A stretch of 64,000 nt of DNA from positions 3,713,501-3,777,500 of the forward strand of contig NZ_CP094975.1 in the NCBI RefSeq assembly GCF_023509015.1. Reading direction: 5' to 3'. The position numbers and the translations under genes were made by a program. Origin of the DNA: Pseudomonas abieticivorans. Lineage in GTDB: Bacteria > Pseudomonadota > Gammaproteobacteria > Pseudomonadales > Pseudomonadaceae. Below are positions 16,517 through 25,768 of this stretch, in pieces (position 1 is the stretch's first letter; every line of letters begins with the position of its first letter). The notes beneath the pieces were generated by a model. That model was not told where the DNA came from. It ran no database searches and saw only the letters and a program-made list of their open reading frames with translations.

Positions 16517-17202
16517 GCAGGCCCCAACAGGCCACGGGCAATGCGGTTGATTCGTTCGGGCGCTTCGGCGGGCGTCACCTGCAGCGCCTGGGCGACGATG
16601 CTCGCCAGCTCTCGCGCCCGTTGTGGTGACAGATCGCCCTGGCGCTCGGCAAAGCTCATCAATGCCCGCTGTTCGGTCAGGGTCAGGGCCACCGGTGCGG
16701 CCAGCGGCTCGACCTGTGGCAATTGCGGGCGCACGGGGGGCGGGTCGAGGTAAATCACCAGCGTACCCGCGGCCAGGTCGCCCAGGCGTTTGAACGTCGG
16801 GTGCTGCAGGCAACTGATGGCGCCCAGGAAGTAGCCCAACGGCAGCATGTCGACGAAGCGCAGCAGGTTGCGGACCAGCGAGGCCGACCAGCCGATGGGC
16901 GTGCCGTCATCCTGTACCACGGCCAGGCCCATCAGTTGCTTGCCCGGCGAGCGCCCTTGGTTGAGCACCTCGAACAGCACCATGTACCACCAGTTCACCA
17001 GAAACAACAGGATCGCGCCCAGGCCCAGGCCCAGCTTGCCAAGGTAAACCAGCCCCATGAACAGAATGCCCAGGATGAGCCCGCGCACCCCCAGGTCGAT
17101 GGCGAACGCCAGCACGCGGCTCACCAGGCCGGCCGGGCGCAGGCTCAGGTCGATACCTTCCGGGGTTTCGATGGCATGGCGGGTGTCCACGGGCGGTGGC
17201 AA
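16513..17202 (-). CDS. RDD-family membrane protein
   Basis: A 229-residue protein with an RDD domain in residues 20-145: RVLAFAIDLGVRGLI (the Arg-Asp signature), two to three membrane helices, and the NQGRSPGKQLMGLAVV block. A C-terminal soluble tail of about 80 residues is rich in Ala and Arg. It is the promoter-proximal gene of the SpoIIM/DUF4129/DUF4350 operon, divergent from sbcB. RDD proteins are of uncertain function, sometimes linked to ion transport. Confidence 0.85.
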   Translation of the reverse strand: MPPPVDTRHAIETPEGIDLSLRPAGLVSRVLAFAIDLGVRGLILGILFMGLVYLGKLGLGLGAILLFLVNWWYMVLFEVLNQGRSPGKQLMGLAVVQDDGTPIGWSASLVRNLLRFVDMLPLGYFLGAISCLQHPTFKRLGDLAAGTLVIYLDPPPVRPQLPQVEPLAAPVALTLTEQRALMSFAERQGDLSPQRARELASIVAQALQVTPAEAPERINRIARGLLGPA

Positions 17203-17369
17203 TGGTGCATTCCCTGTCGTAGCTTATAGATGATGGAGAGAATCAGCGGACCCCGATGCTAGACACCCTGCGCGGTTCAAGCAACCTGGCAATGACTGCA
17301 CACAGTCTTTGCTGGTCGCAGGTAACATCAAGGCCTAGACTTTGCCGACTTTATGCACAGGACCCCGCC

Positions 17370-18803
17370 GTGAATTCCAGCATTTTCTGGTACGACTACG
17401 AAACCACCGGCATCAACCCGCGCGCTGACCGGGCCTTGCAGGTCGCCGGTATTCGCACCGATGCCGAACTCAACGAGATCGATGCCCCGGTCAACCTGTA
17501 CTGCCGGCCCAGCGACGATATCCTGCCGCACCCCATGGCCAGCATGATCACCGGCATCACTCCAGACAGGCTAGCTGAAAAAGGCCTGTGCGAAGCCGAG
17601 TTCATGACGCGGGTACATGCCCAACTGGCCGCGCCAGGTACGTGCGGTGCCGGTTACAACACCCTGCGGTTCGATGATGAGGTGACGCGCTACAGCCTGT
17701 ACCGCAACTTTTTCGACCCCTATGCCCGCGAGTGGCAGGGCGGCAACAGCCGCTGGGACCTGATTGACGTGGTGCGCGCCGCCTATGCCTTGCGCCCGCA
17801 GGGTATCCAGTGGCCCGAGGTGGACGGCAAGGTCAGCATGAAGCTTGAGCTGCTCACGGCCGCCAATGGCATCGACCACGGCCAGGCCCACGATGCGCTC
17901 AGCGACGTGCGGGCGACGATTGCCCTGGCGCGTTTGCTGCGTGAAAAGCAGCCGCGCCTGTATGACTGGCTGTATCAGTTGCGCAGTAAGCAGAAAGTGC
18001 TCGACCAGATTCGCCTGATGCAACCGGTGGTGCATATTTGCGGGCGGTTCTCGGCGGCACGCAATTATCTGGGGGTGGTATTACCCTTGGCCTGGCACCC
18101 ACGTAATCGTAATGCTTTGATAGTCTGGGACCTGCATTTTGATCCGCAGCCCCTGATTAACGAGGGCGCGCAGGTACTGCGCCAGCGGTTATACACACGT
18201 CGCGAAGAGTTGGCTGAAGATCAATTACCCGTGGCGCTTAAAATTATTCACATCAACCGTTGCCCGGTAGTCGCACCACTCGGCGTTTTGCGTGCCGAAG
18301 ATCAGCAGCGGCTGAATCTGAACATGAATAATTGTCAGCAACGGGCAGCGCAGCTCAATGCATCAAAGGCGCTTTGGACCGATAAGATTGCAGCGCTGTA
18401 TGCCCAGGAAGACTTCACCCCGAGCGAAGATCCCGAGCAGCAGTTATACGACGGTTTCATCGGTGACCGGGACCGGCGGCTATGCGAGCAAGTACGCACA
18501 TTGGACCCGCAGCAATTGGCGAGCGAGCCGTGGATGTTCGATGATGAACGTTTGCCGGAATTATTATTTCGATACCGTGCACGTAACTTTCCCGATACCT
18601 TGGCGGCCGCCGAGCACGCGCAATGGCTGGCGTTCTGCAAGCAACGCTTGAGCGATGCCAAGTACGGCGCGCCGAACACCTTGGCCGGCTTCAGGCAGGC
18701 GCTTGCCGAGCTGCTGCCCACCGCGACGGCGCAGCAGCGCGACATTCTGGCGCAGTGGCAGCGTTATGCGAGTGACTTGGCACAACGCCTCGGGATGCAA
18801 TAG
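17370..18803 (+). CDS. sbcB: Exodeoxyribonuclease I
   Basis: A 477-residue 3'-5' single-strand DNA exonuclease, about the length of E. coli ExoI (475). The DEDDh catalytic start FWYDYETTG gives Asp9 and Glu11, and HDALSDVRATIALA near residue 174 gives the later His and Asp. The exonuclease, SH3-like and C-terminal helical regions are all present. The start is the GTG at 17370; no ATG is in frame before the conserved N-terminus. ExoI acts in mismatch repair and recombination. It is transcribed alone, divergent from the RDD gene, and ends at a bidirectional terminator shared with mvaT. Confidence 0.93.
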   Translation: MNSSIFWYDYETTGINPRADRALQVAGIRTDAELNEIDAPVNLYCRPSDDILPHPMASMITGITPDRLAEKGLCEAEFMTRVHAQLAAPGTCGAGYNTLRFDDEVTRYSLYRNFFDPYAREWQGGNSRWDLIDVVRAAYALRPQGIQWPEVDGKVSMKLELLTAANGIDHGQAHDALSDVRATIALARLLREKQPRLYDWLYQLRSKQKVLDQIRLMQPVVHICGRFSAARNYLGVVLPLAWHPRNRNALIVWDLHFDPQPLINEGAQVLRQRLYTRREELAEDQLPVALKIIHINRCPVVAPLGVLRAEDQQRLNLNMNNCQQRAAQLNASKALWTDKIAALYAQEDFTPSEDPEQQLYDGFIGDRDRRLCEQVRTLDPQQLASEPWMFDDERLPELLFRYRARNFPDTLAAAEHAQWLAFCKQRLSDAKYGAPNTLAGFRQALAELLPTATAQQRDILAQWQRYASDLAQRLGMQ

Positions 18804-18821
18804 CGGTATTGACCAGGCAAT

Positions 18822-18848
18822 AAAAAACGCCAGCGAGCTGGCGTTTTT
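18822..18848. terminator. Bidirectional terminator between sbcB and mvaT
   Basis: AAAAAACGCCAGC and GCTGGCGTTTTT form a stem with A and T tracts on both sides and a short loop. It sits between two convergent genes, so it can end both transcripts. Confidence 0.85.
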
Positions 18849-18879
18849 GGGTGTGGCTTGATCGGCAGGGCCGGATCAA

Positions 18880-19260
18880 TTAACCGAGCAGAGTTGCCCA
18901 GCCTTCAACCACGTCGCCGCCCCACTTGGCTTTCCACTCTTTCAGCGTCTTGTGGTTGCCACCTTTGGTTTCGATGACTTCGCCGTTGTGCGGGTTTTTG
19001 TACTGTTTAACTTTGCGAGCACGTTTGGTGCCGGCAGGCTTAACAGCACCGCCACGAGGGGCTTTGTTCAGTTTGGCTTCAGGATCCAGCAGCGCGATGA
19101 TGTCACGCAGGGATTTCGAGTACTCGCCCATCAAGGTGCGCAGTTTGCCTTCGAATTCCAGCTCGGTTTGCAGTTTGTCGTCTTGCGACAGGTTTTTCAG
19201 GCGAGCTTGCAGTTCTTTGATTGCTTCTTCGGTGGCGCGGTATTCGTTGATCAGGGACAT
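18880..19260 (-). CDS. mvaT: MvaT/MvaV-type H-NS-like nucleoid protein
   Basis: A 126-residue xenogeneic silencer of the Pseudomonas MvaT family. The N-terminal 60 residues form a coiled-coil oligomerisation region beginning MSLINEYRATEEAIKEL. A basic linker (GTKRARKVKQYKNP) leads to the AT-hook-like DNA-binding domain ending TKGGNHKTLKEWKAKWGG. Pseudomonas usually has two or more paralogues, and mvaT versus mvaV cannot be separated from this sequence alone. Such proteins coat AT-rich, horizontally acquired DNA, so the island at the left of the window is a plausible target. Confidence 0.88.
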   Translation of the reverse strand: MSLINEYRATEEAIKELQARLKNLSQDDKLQTELEFEGKLRTLMGEYSKSLRDIIALLDPEAKLNKAPRGGAVKPAGTKRARKVKQYKNPHNGEVIETKGGNHKTLKEWKAKWGGDVVEGWATLLG

Positions 19261-19557
19261 AAAGGGACCTTATGAATGCGGTGTCAGGGAAACAGTGGTC
19301 CAATAATAGTCACAGGTGTTGTTTAAGTAAACATCAAATATAAGGCGCTGGATTAAATTTAAGCCATGAGGTTTTTACGCGTAATAAGTTCTGCGTGAAG
19401 GGTGGCAACAGCCTTGCGTGGTACAGGGGTATTGCGCTGCAGTCATTGCGTGACAGCAGTCGGGAATGGCGGGGCCAGGTGCGGCAACACGCAGTACTGC
19501 AGTTTTGCCGCGCAGCCGCTAGAATAGCGGCCTTTGTGAAGTCTTGGAGTTTCCCCT
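19261..19557. other. Divergent control region of mvaT and purU
   Basis: 297 bp without a gene. The half next to mvaT is strikingly AT-rich for this genome (around 19318-19390, with GTTTAAGTAAACATCAAATA), which fits autoregulation by MvaT. A possible ribosome site CTTGGAG lies before purU. No other element was recognised. Confidence 0.5.
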
Positions 19558-20409
19558 ATGCGCACCTTTCGGCTGGTTATCGCTTGCCCGGACCGCGTTG
19601 GCATCGTTGCCAAAGTCAGTAATTTCCTGGCTTCCCATAACGGCTGGATCAATGAAGCAAGCCACCACTCCGACGACCAGAGTGGTTGGTTCTTCATGCG
19701 CCATGAAATTCGCGCCGACACACTGCCGTTCGGCATCGAGGCGTTTCGCGAGGCGTTCGCGCCGATCGCCGAAGAGTTTTCCATGGTCTGGCGCATCACC
19801 GACACCGAACAGAAAAAACGCGTGGTGTTGATGGCCAGCCGCGAGTCCCATTGCCTGGCAGACTTGCTGCACCGCTGGCACAGCGATGAACTCGATTGCG
19901 ACATCGCCTGTGTCATCTCCAACCACGATGACTTGCGCAGCATGGTCGAGTGGCACGGTATTCCTTATTACCACGTGCCGGTGAACCCGCAAGACAAACA
20001 ACCGGCGTTCGCCGAAGTGTCGCGCCTGGTCAACCACCACGAAGCCGACGTGGTCGTGCTGGCTCGCTACATGCAAATCCTGCCGCCACAGTTGTGCCAG
20101 GAGTATGCGCAAAAGGTCATTAACATTCACCACAGCTTCCTGCCCTCGTTCGTGGGCGCCAAGCCTTACCACCAGGCTTCGCTGCGGGGCGTGAAGTTGA
20201 TCGGCGCCACCTGTCACTACGTGACTGAAGAGCTCGACGCCGGCCCAATCATCGAACAGGACGTGGTACGGGTTAACCACGCCGACAGCATCGAAGACAT
20301 GGTGCGTTTCGGTCGTGACGTCGAGAAGATGGTGCTGGCGCGCGGCTTGCGGTACCACTTGGAAGACCGCGTGCTGGTGCACGGCAACCGCACGGTGGTG
20401 TTCAACTGA
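19558..20409 (+). CDS. purU: Formyltetrahydrofolate deformylase
   Basis: A 283-residue enzyme that hydrolyses 10-formyl-tetrahydrofolate to formate and tetrahydrofolate, balancing one-carbon pools. An N-terminal ACT domain (MRTFRLVIACPDRVGIVAKV) occupies residues 1-80. The C-terminal formyltransferase fold contains NIHHSFLPSFVGAKPYHQA (catalytic Asn and His) and HYVTEELDAGPIIEQD (catalytic Asp). Length matches the family. It is followed by a terminator-like hairpin. Confidence 0.93.
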   Translation: MRTFRLVIACPDRVGIVAKVSNFLASHNGWINEASHHSDDQSGWFFMRHEIRADTLPFGIEAFREAFAPIAEEFSMVWRITDTEQKKRVVLMASRESHCLADLLHRWHSDELDCDIACVISNHDDLRSMVEWHGIPYYHVPVNPQDKQPAFAEVSRLVNHHEADVVVLARYMQILPPQLCQEYAQKVINIHHSFLPSFVGAKPYHQASLRGVKLIGATCHYVTEELDAGPIIEQDVVRVNHADSIEDMVRFGRDVEKMVLARGLRYHLEDRVLVHGNRTVVFN

Positions 20410-20418
20410 TGGACAAGG

Positions 20419-20446
20419 CGGGCCTCTGTCGAGGCTCGTTTTTTTG
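20419..20446 (+). terminator. Rho-independent terminator after purU
   Basis: GCGGGCCTC and GAGGCTCG form a stem with one G-U-type mismatch and a TGTC loop, followed directly by a run of seven T. It starts 10 bp after the purU stop. Confidence 0.7.
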
Positions 20447-20456
20447 AGGGGTGTTT

Positions 20457-20660
20457 ATGTCTGATCCACTCGATAAAGCCACTTCCAAGGCCCCGCCTAC
20501 CCTGGGCGAAGGCTGTTTGAGCCGATACGACCCCGATGCGTTGGGTGAAGAGGATGGGGCCGATTTTTCCGCAGCTGCCGAGTTGTTGGAGCAGACTCAG
20601 GTTGGCCTGGAAAAAAACCTCGGAACACCTGACCCCGCGCGGTGTTCTTTTTGCGGATGA
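20457..20660 (+). CDS. Small acidic hypothetical protein ending inside a REP element
   Basis: A 67-residue protein, MSDPLDKATSKAPPTLGEG at its start, with GAGGGG correctly spaced before ATG 20457. It is acidic and proline-containing with no known domain. The last residues (CSFCG) and stop codon fall inside a REP-like palindrome starting at 20651, so the 3' end may have been remodelled by that repeat. Function unknown. Confidence 0.55.
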   Translation: MSDPLDKATSKAPPTLGEGCLSRYDPDALGEEDGADFSAAAELLEQTQVGLEKNLGTPDPARCSFCG

Positions 20661-20705
20661 ATCCGTTCCTGCACGGCGCGACCCTGTAGCGGACTTATCC
20701 GCGAA
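20651..20705. repeat. Degenerate REP palindrome
   Basis: TTGCGGATGAATCCGTTCCT and the inverted TGTAGCGGACTTATCCGCGAA face each other across a short loop. It is a worn copy of the perfect REP hairpin found at 32389. It supplies the stop codon of the small gene before it and lies 7 bp from the 3' end of the convergent flippase-like gene. Confidence 0.7.
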
Positions 20706-20712
20706 GGGGCTA

Positions 20713-21702
20713 TCACCGCATCCCCATCATTCGGTTGACCATCGGCCGGCCCACCAGCATCAGGAACACCGGCCCGCCGGCAATCAGGTAGAAGTAATAG
20801 GTGACTGCCCGCCAGATCAGGATCGCGGCCGCAGCGGTGCCTTTGCCGACCATGGGTGCCAGCAAGGCGGCCGAGGTCAACTCTGCGGTCCCAGCGCCCC
20901 CGGGCATCAGGCTGAACTGCCCGGCGCTCAGCGAGAGCATCTGGATCAGGAACGTCCAGGCCCATTGCAGGTCGGCGCCAAGGCCCTGCAGCGCCAGGTA
21001 CAACACGCTGTAGCGCAGACCCCAATGCAGGCAGGTCAGCACGAATACCTGGAGCAGTTGTTGCCAAGGCAGCCGGAAGGTATCGCCAAAGGCGTCCAGA
21101 AAATGCAGCAGCTTGCGCGCCCAGCGACGTCTGCGGGGTGCTTGTACGCCAAGGCGGCGTAACGCCGCGCCATTGAAGCGGATCACCGAACGGTGGTATC
21201 GCGCCAGCCCAATGACCCCGAGCAAGGCCGCCACCAGCAGTACGGCGCTGAAGCCCAGCAGGCCCTGCACATTGCGGTTCAGGTGATGAAACAGGGCATA
21301 GAAAAGAATACCGATCAGGGCGCAGAGAAAAAACAGCAAATCACTGAGCTGGTCCATGGCGAACACCGCGCTGGCTTTGGCCGGGCGCACGCCTTGGCGA
21401 CCGAGCAAGGCCAGCAGGGTCAAGGGGCCGCCACTGCCACCGGGGGTGGCGCAATAGGCGAATTCGCTGGCCATGACCAGGCCCAGGCTGTGACGGTAAC
21501 TTAGCCGATGGCGGTCTTCACCCAGCAGCAAACGCTGGCGCAGGGCATTGATGCCCCAGCACAGCACAATCATGCCCAACAGGCACAGCCACAGCGGCAG
21601 GGGGAAGCGCTGCAGTTGTGCCAGTGTGTCGCGGCCCCCCAGCACCAGAGGAATGCTGACCGCGGCGATCAGCCCAGCTGCCAGCCATAGGTAACGCTTC
21701 AC
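20713..21702 (-). CDS. Flippase-like integral membrane protein (lysylphosphatidylglycerol synthase TM-type)
   Basis: A 329-residue protein with about eight hydrophobic segments, matching the UPF0104/LPG-synthase transmembrane family. Landmarks are WGINALRQRLLL, ASEFAYCATPGGSGGPLTLL (the conserved Gly-rich loop) and LMPGGAGTAELTSAALL. The GTG at 21702 overlaps the stop of the deacetylase-like gene (GTGA), so translation is coupled. Proteins of this family without the soluble synthase domain are thought to move lipids or lipid-linked glycans. Together with the two genes upstream it suggests a small envelope glycolipid pathway. Confidence 0.75.
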   Translation of the reverse strand: MKRYLWLAAGLIAAVSIPLVLGGRDTLAQLQRFPLPLWLCLLGMIVLCWGINALRQRLLLGEDRHRLSYRHSLGLVMASEFAYCATPGGSGGPLTLLALLGRQGVRPAKASAVFAMDQLSDLLFFLCALIGILFYALFHHLNRNVQGLLGFSAVLLVAALLGVIGLARYHRSVIRFNGAALRRLGVQAPRRRRWARKLLHFLDAFGDTFRLPWQQLLQVFVLTCLHWGLRYSVLYLALQGLGADLQWAWTFLIQMLSLSAGQFSLMPGGAGTAELTSAALLAPMVGKGTAAAAILIWRAVTYYFYLIAGGPVFLMLVGRPMVNRMMGMR

Positions 21703-22454
21703 GCGGCCGACCTGTGCGCCTTCTGGCGTGCCAGCCAAGCCGATTTGGTCAGCGGCTGCCGGCCTTCTTCCAGCAACTGCTTGAGGGTGTCGAGCCAATA
21801 GTTGCGGGAAAAGTCGTGGCGCATGTCCACCGGGTGCAACCCCAGGCGAATGCAGGGGGCTTGGTGCCAGTGTTGCGTGCGCCAGTCGCTGAGCACTTTA
21901 GACAAGCCGCGGCGCCAAGCGCTGCCGGCACTCCATACCAAACCCGGCGCATCCACCTGGGTGAAGTCGGGTAGGGTGTAGAGGTGTTGCGGGTCGCTGG
22001 TCCAGGCCAGGGGCAACTGCCGCAACGCGTGGCGCGTACCCTCGCTCATCAACCAGGCGGGGGCGACGAAGCCGTCCACCGGCCAGTCGTGCCGTTGAAA
22101 CATGGCCAGGCCCGCCTCCAGCCGCGCCAGGGCCTGGTCTGCACTGAGCCGGTAGAACTCGCCCTCCCAGGTATAAATGCGCCGCATGAAAAAGTCCTGG
22201 GGCGACACGGGCATCGGGCCATCGTCGGCATGGTAATAGCCGTGCAGCGCCAGTTCGTCGCCCAGTTCCAGGCGCCGGGCCAACAGGCGCCGGAAGGCCG
22301 GGAAGTTGTCCAGATCGTTATGGTGATGAAAGTCGGGCACCACCAGCCAGGTCATGGGGATTTCGCCCAGGGCGTCCACTGCCTCGACGAACGGCTGGTA
22401 GTCTTCCCAGGTTTGCGGGGAAACGTCGTGTAGCACGACCAGGACCTCAGCCAT
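21699..22454 (-). CDS. DUF2334 polysaccharide-deacetylase-like protein
   Basis: A 251-residue protein from ATG 22454 (MAEVLVVLHDVSPQTW), overlapping the glycosyltransferase end by 8 bp. Deacetylase-fold landmarks are HDVSP near residue 9, a HHHNDLD block near 44 and DELALHGYYH near 69 with the metal-binding His residues, followed by GFVAPAWL. DUF2334 proteins are a branch of the NodB-like carbohydrate esterases. It is the middle gene of a coupled three-gene cluster. The substrate is probably the glycan made by the neighbouring glycosyltransferase, which is inference. Confidence 0.8.
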   Translation of the reverse strand: MAEVLVVLHDVSPQTWEDYQPFVEAVDALGEIPMTWLVVPDFHHHNDLDNFPAFRRLLARRLELGDELALHGYYHADDGPMPVSPQDFFMRRIYTWEGEFYRLSADQALARLEAGLAMFQRHDWPVDGFVAPAWLMSEGTRHALRQLPLAWTSDPQHLYTLPDFTQVDAPGLVWSAGSAWRRGLSKVLSDWRTQHWHQAPCIRLGLHPVDMRHDFSRNYWLDTLKQLLEEGRQPLTKSAWLARQKAHRSAA

Positions 22455-23571
22455 GGGCGCGCATCGGCATTGGCGCATGGCCCAATACCGCTCGGTAATG
22501 TTCCAACAGGCCGCTGACCACGCTGTCCCAGGCGTAATGGTGCTCTACATGGGCCCTGGCCGTTCGGCCGATTTGCTGGCAATCAGCGCCGAACAGCTCG
22601 CGCACGGCATGGGCCATGGCCAGCGGGTCATTGGGCTGGCACAGCAGGCCGCAGTCGGGGTGAACGATTTCGGTGAAGGCGCCTGCGGCGACCGCCACCA
22701 CCGGAATGCCGCTGGCCATGGCTTCAAGGATGACCAGGCCGAAGGTTTCCTGATCGCCGCCGTGCAACAGCGCATCGGCGCTGGCCAGCAGCCGCGCGAC
22801 CTCGGTGGCCGGGCAAAAGTGGTCCACCACTGTGACGTTGCGCGGCACGCTGGTGGGCATGTGCGAACCCACCAGCAACAGATGGTACTTGCTGCCCAGG
22901 CGCTTCATGCATTCGAGCAACACTGGCAGGTTCTTTTCCTTGGAGCCGCGCCCGGCGAATATCAGCAGCCGGGTGTCGTCGGCGATGCCCAGCTCTTCAC
23001 GCAGGCCCGGATCACGCCATTGTGGGTGGAAGGTATTCAAATCCACCCCCAGGCGTTGCACATGGACGTTGCGAATCCCCAGCCCGCGCAGTTTGTCCGC
23101 CATGACTTGGCTGGGCGCCAATACCCGGTCGAAATTGCCATACAGTTTGCTGACATAGGCTTCGACATTGGGCGTGAACCAGTTGCCCATGCGGTTGCTC
23201 ACCAGCAACGGCAGGTCGGAGTGATAGAAACCGATCACAGGCACATCCAACTGGCGCCGCGCATCCAGCGCGGCCCAGGCGGTGAGGTAGGGGTCGCCCA
23301 CTTCGATCAGGTCGGGTTGCAGGTCGTTGAGCACCTTTCGCCAGGGCGCCAGGCGCAGCGGGAAGCGATAGCCGTTGCCAAACGGCACGGCCGGTGCCGG
23401 CACCTGGTAGATGCCGTTTTCGTTGCTCAGGTTGGCACCCGGAACCAGCAGGCTGTGGCGTACGCCGGGGTTTAACCCCAGTCGGCGATGTTTGGCATCA
23501 AGATAGGTTCTCACGCCGCCACTGGCGGGGGCGTAGAACATGGTGATGTCAGCGATATGCACGATCAGCAT
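22447..23571 (-). CDS. Glycosyltransferase, GT4 family
   Basis: A 374-residue GT-B glycosyltransferase. The N-terminal acceptor domain starts MLIVHIADITMFYAPASGGV. The C-terminal nucleotide-sugar domain carries LLIFAGRGSKEKNLPVLLE and the E-x7-E block GGDQETFGLVILEAMASGIP. It is the first gene of the cluster that continues with DUF2334 and the flippase-like protein. It acts at the cytoplasmic face of the inner membrane; the sugar and acceptor cannot be told from the sequence. Confidence 0.87.
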   Translation of the reverse strand: MLIVHIADITMFYAPASGGVRTYLDAKHRRLGLNPGVRHSLLVPGANLSNENGIYQVPAPAVPFGNGYRFPLRLAPWRKVLNDLQPDLIEVGDPYLTAWAALDARRQLDVPVIGFYHSDLPLLVSNRMGNWFTPNVEAYVSKLYGNFDRVLAPSQVMADKLRGLGIRNVHVQRLGVDLNTFHPQWRDPGLREELGIADDTRLLIFAGRGSKEKNLPVLLECMKRLGSKYHLLLVGSHMPTSVPRNVTVVDHFCPATEVARLLASADALLHGGDQETFGLVILEAMASGIPVVAVAAGAFTEIVHPDCGLLCQPNDPLAMAHAVRELFGADCQQIGRTARAHVEHHYAWDSVVSGLLEHYRAVLGHAPMPMRAHG

Positions 23572-23669
23572 TCCTCACGAGTCGTCATCCATAAGGTTGA
23601 CCTCCATGCAGGATAGTTGTTCGATCGGTTATTCAGCGCGCCGCAGAGCGGCTGGCGGGCAATGAATAA

Positions 23670-23688
23670 CGCCCTCCAGGGGAGGGCG
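23670..23688 (-). terminator. Hairpin after the chemoreceptor gene
   Basis: CGCCCTCC and GGAGGGCG form a strong stem with a three-base loop, about 20 bp past the chemoreceptor stop on the minus strand. The T-tract following it on that strand is weak. Confidence 0.55.
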
Positions 23689-23709
23689 TCATGTAAAGCT
23701 TTTATCGTT

Positions 23710-25599
23710 TCAGATACGGAAGCTGCCTACCAATTGTTTGAGGCGGGCGGCCTGTTGCTCCAGGTCGCTGCAGGCACGCAGGGTGGCGTTGAGGTTCTCG
23801 ATACCTTCCTGGTTGAGGGCGTTGATCTCGTTGATGTCCATGTTAATGGCATCGACCACGGCGGTCTGCTCTTCCGTGGCGGTGGCCACCGACTGGTTCA
23901 TGCCGTCGATTTCGCCGATGCGCAGGGTAACGCTGCCCAGGCGCTCCCCGGCCTGGTTGGCGATGGTCACACTGTCCTGGCTGTGGCGCTGGCTTTCGCC
24001 CATGGTGCTGACGGAGGCGCGGGCACCCACTTGCAGCTCCTCGATCATGGTTTGCACTTGCTGCGCCGATTCCTGGGTGCGGTGGGCCAGGTTGCGCACT
24101 TCATCGGCCACGACCGCGAAGCCGCGCCCGGCCTCACCGGCACGGGCCGCTTCGATGGCGGCGTTCAGCGCCAGCAAGTTGGTTTGCTGGGAGATACTGG
24201 TGATGACCTCGAGAATCTGCCCGATGTTCACGGTTTTACTGTTAAGCGCCTCCAAGTGACCACTGGAGGTGCTGATCAGGCCGGACAGGCGGTTCATCGC
24301 CTGGATGCTCTGTTCCACCACCTGCTGGCCTTCGCTGGCCAGTTCCCGCGCACTGCTGGCCTGTTGCGAGGCCAGCGCCGCGTTATGGGCGATTTCCTGG
24401 GCGGCGGCACCCAGTTGGTTGATCGCGGCGGCGACACTGTTGGTGCGGTTGGCCTGCTCGTCAGAGTTAAGCATCGAGGAGTTCGAGGCACTGACCACGC
24501 GCAGGGCGACTTCATTGACCTGCTCGGTGGCCGAGGACACTTCGCGAATCGAGCCATGCACGCGCTCCACGAAACGGTTGAAGGCATTGCCCAGGATGCC
24601 GAATTCGTCCTGGCTGTGGATGGTCAGGCGCTTGGTCAGGTCGCCTTCACCGTCGGCGATGTCCTGCATGGCACGGGTCATGGTGTTCAGCGGGCCCAGC
24701 AACAGGCCGATCAGCAAGCCCAGCAGGGCAATGATGATGACCACCGCCACCACCGTGGCGATCACCGCCGAGGTGCGGAACTGGCTGAGCATGGCGAAGG
24801 CTTTGTCTTTATCCACCGACAGGCCGATGTACCAGTTTACCGAGGGCAGGCCCTTGACCGGGGCAAAGGTGAGGATGCGGGTCTTGCCGTCCACCACCAC
24901 TTCGCTCAGCGCGCGGTCGATGCGCGGCGGATTGTCCGGGGTGACTTCGGCCAGGGTCTTCATCACCAGGTTCTTGTTGGGATGCACCAGGATCCGGCCT
25001 TCACTGTTGACCAGGAACGCGTAGCCCATGCCGCCCAAGTCAATGGAGCTGATTATTTTGTCCATCACCTCCAGGCTCAGGTCGCCGCCGACCACGCCCA
25101 GGTTCTTGCCGGCTTGGCTGGCGGCGGCAACGATGGAAATCACCAGTTTGTTGGTGGCCATGTCGATGTAGGGCTCGGTCAGCACCGGCCCGCTGGTGGC
25201 CTGGGCGCTTTTGTACCAGGGGCGCACGCGCGGGTCATAGCCTGCGGGCATGGTGGTGACGGGGCGGTTGTAAAAGGTGCCCTGGGTGTCGCCCAGGTAA
25301 ATGGCCATGAAGGTGTTGAGCAGTGCCGGTTGTTCCAGCAGGTTGGTGATGTTGGCTGGCTCGGGGTTCAAGGCGATGTTCTGCGCCAGGTTCTGCACCA
25401 GCAGGATGCGCCCGTCGAACCAGTTGCTGATGCTGGTGGAGGTGACATCGCCCATTTCCTGCAGGTAACTTTCCAGGTCCTTACGGATGGCATTGCGCTG
25501 CAGGTAGTCGTTGTACAGGGTAAACAGGGCGAAGGCGGCCATCACGATGAGTGACGCGGCGATCAGTATTTTGTGACTGAACTTGAGGTTTTTATTCAT
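23710..25599 (-). CDS. Methyl-accepting chemotaxis protein, amino-acid-type dCache
   Basis: A 629-residue chemoreceptor: membrane helix at residues 10-30, periplasmic dCache domain to about 275, second membrane helix, HAMP domain ([20 protein letters not shown]), and a cytoplasmic signalling domain whose tip is [19 protein letters not shown]. The Cache domain contains [10 protein letters not shown], then [14 protein letters not shown] and later GGDLSLE. These match the Tyr, Arg, Trp-Tyr, Tyr-x-Asp and Asp positions of the amino-acid-binding motif of P. aeruginosa PctA. It is therefore likely to sense L-amino acids; the precise ligand is not predictable. Transcribed alone. Confidence 0.9.
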   Translation of the reverse strand: MNKNLKFSHKILIAASLIVMAAFALFTLYNDYLQRNAIRKDLESYLQEMGDVTSTSISNWFDGRILLVQNLAQNIALNPEPANITNLLEQPALLNTFMAIYLGDTQGTFYNRPVTTMPAGYDPRVRPWYKSAQATSGPVLTEPYIDMATNKLVISIVAAASQAGKNLGVVGGDLSLEVMDKIISSIDLGGMGYAFLVNSEGRILVHPNKNLVMKTLAEVTPDNPPRIDRALSEVVVDGKTRILTFAPVKGLPSVNWYIGLSVDKDKAFAMLSQFRTSAVIATVVAVVIIIALLGLLIGLLLGPLNTMTRAMQDIADGEGDLTKRLTIHSQDEFGILGNAFNRFVERVHGSIREVSSATEQVNEVALRVVSASNSSMLNSDEQANRTNSVAAAINQLGAAAQEIAHNAALASQQASSARELASEGQQVVEQSIQAMNRLSGLISTSSGHLEALNSKTVNIGQILEVITSISQQTNLLALNAAIEAARAGEAGRGFAVVADEVRNLAHRTQESAQQVQTMIEELQVGARASVSTMGESQRHSQDSVTIANQAGERLGSVTLRIGEIDGMNQSVATATEEQTAVVDAINMDINEINALNQEGIENLNATLRACSDLEQQAARLKQLVGSFRI

Positions 25600-25768
25600 G
25601 ACGGGCGAGATCCGCTAAGGTCTTATAGATCGGGGAAAGCAGGGGGGGCAGGTACCGCAAGTCAACGGTGGGCAACAGCGGTGTTCTCCAATCTATTTGC
25701 TTGTTTTTATATGCCTTACACATCCATATCGACCCGTACTCCACAAAGCTTTAAGCAGGGGTGAAAAA

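Noticed and set aside
18880..19260. Plus-strand frames over the MvaT gene
   Set aside because: The minus-strand protein is a clear MvaT homologue, so the others are shadows.
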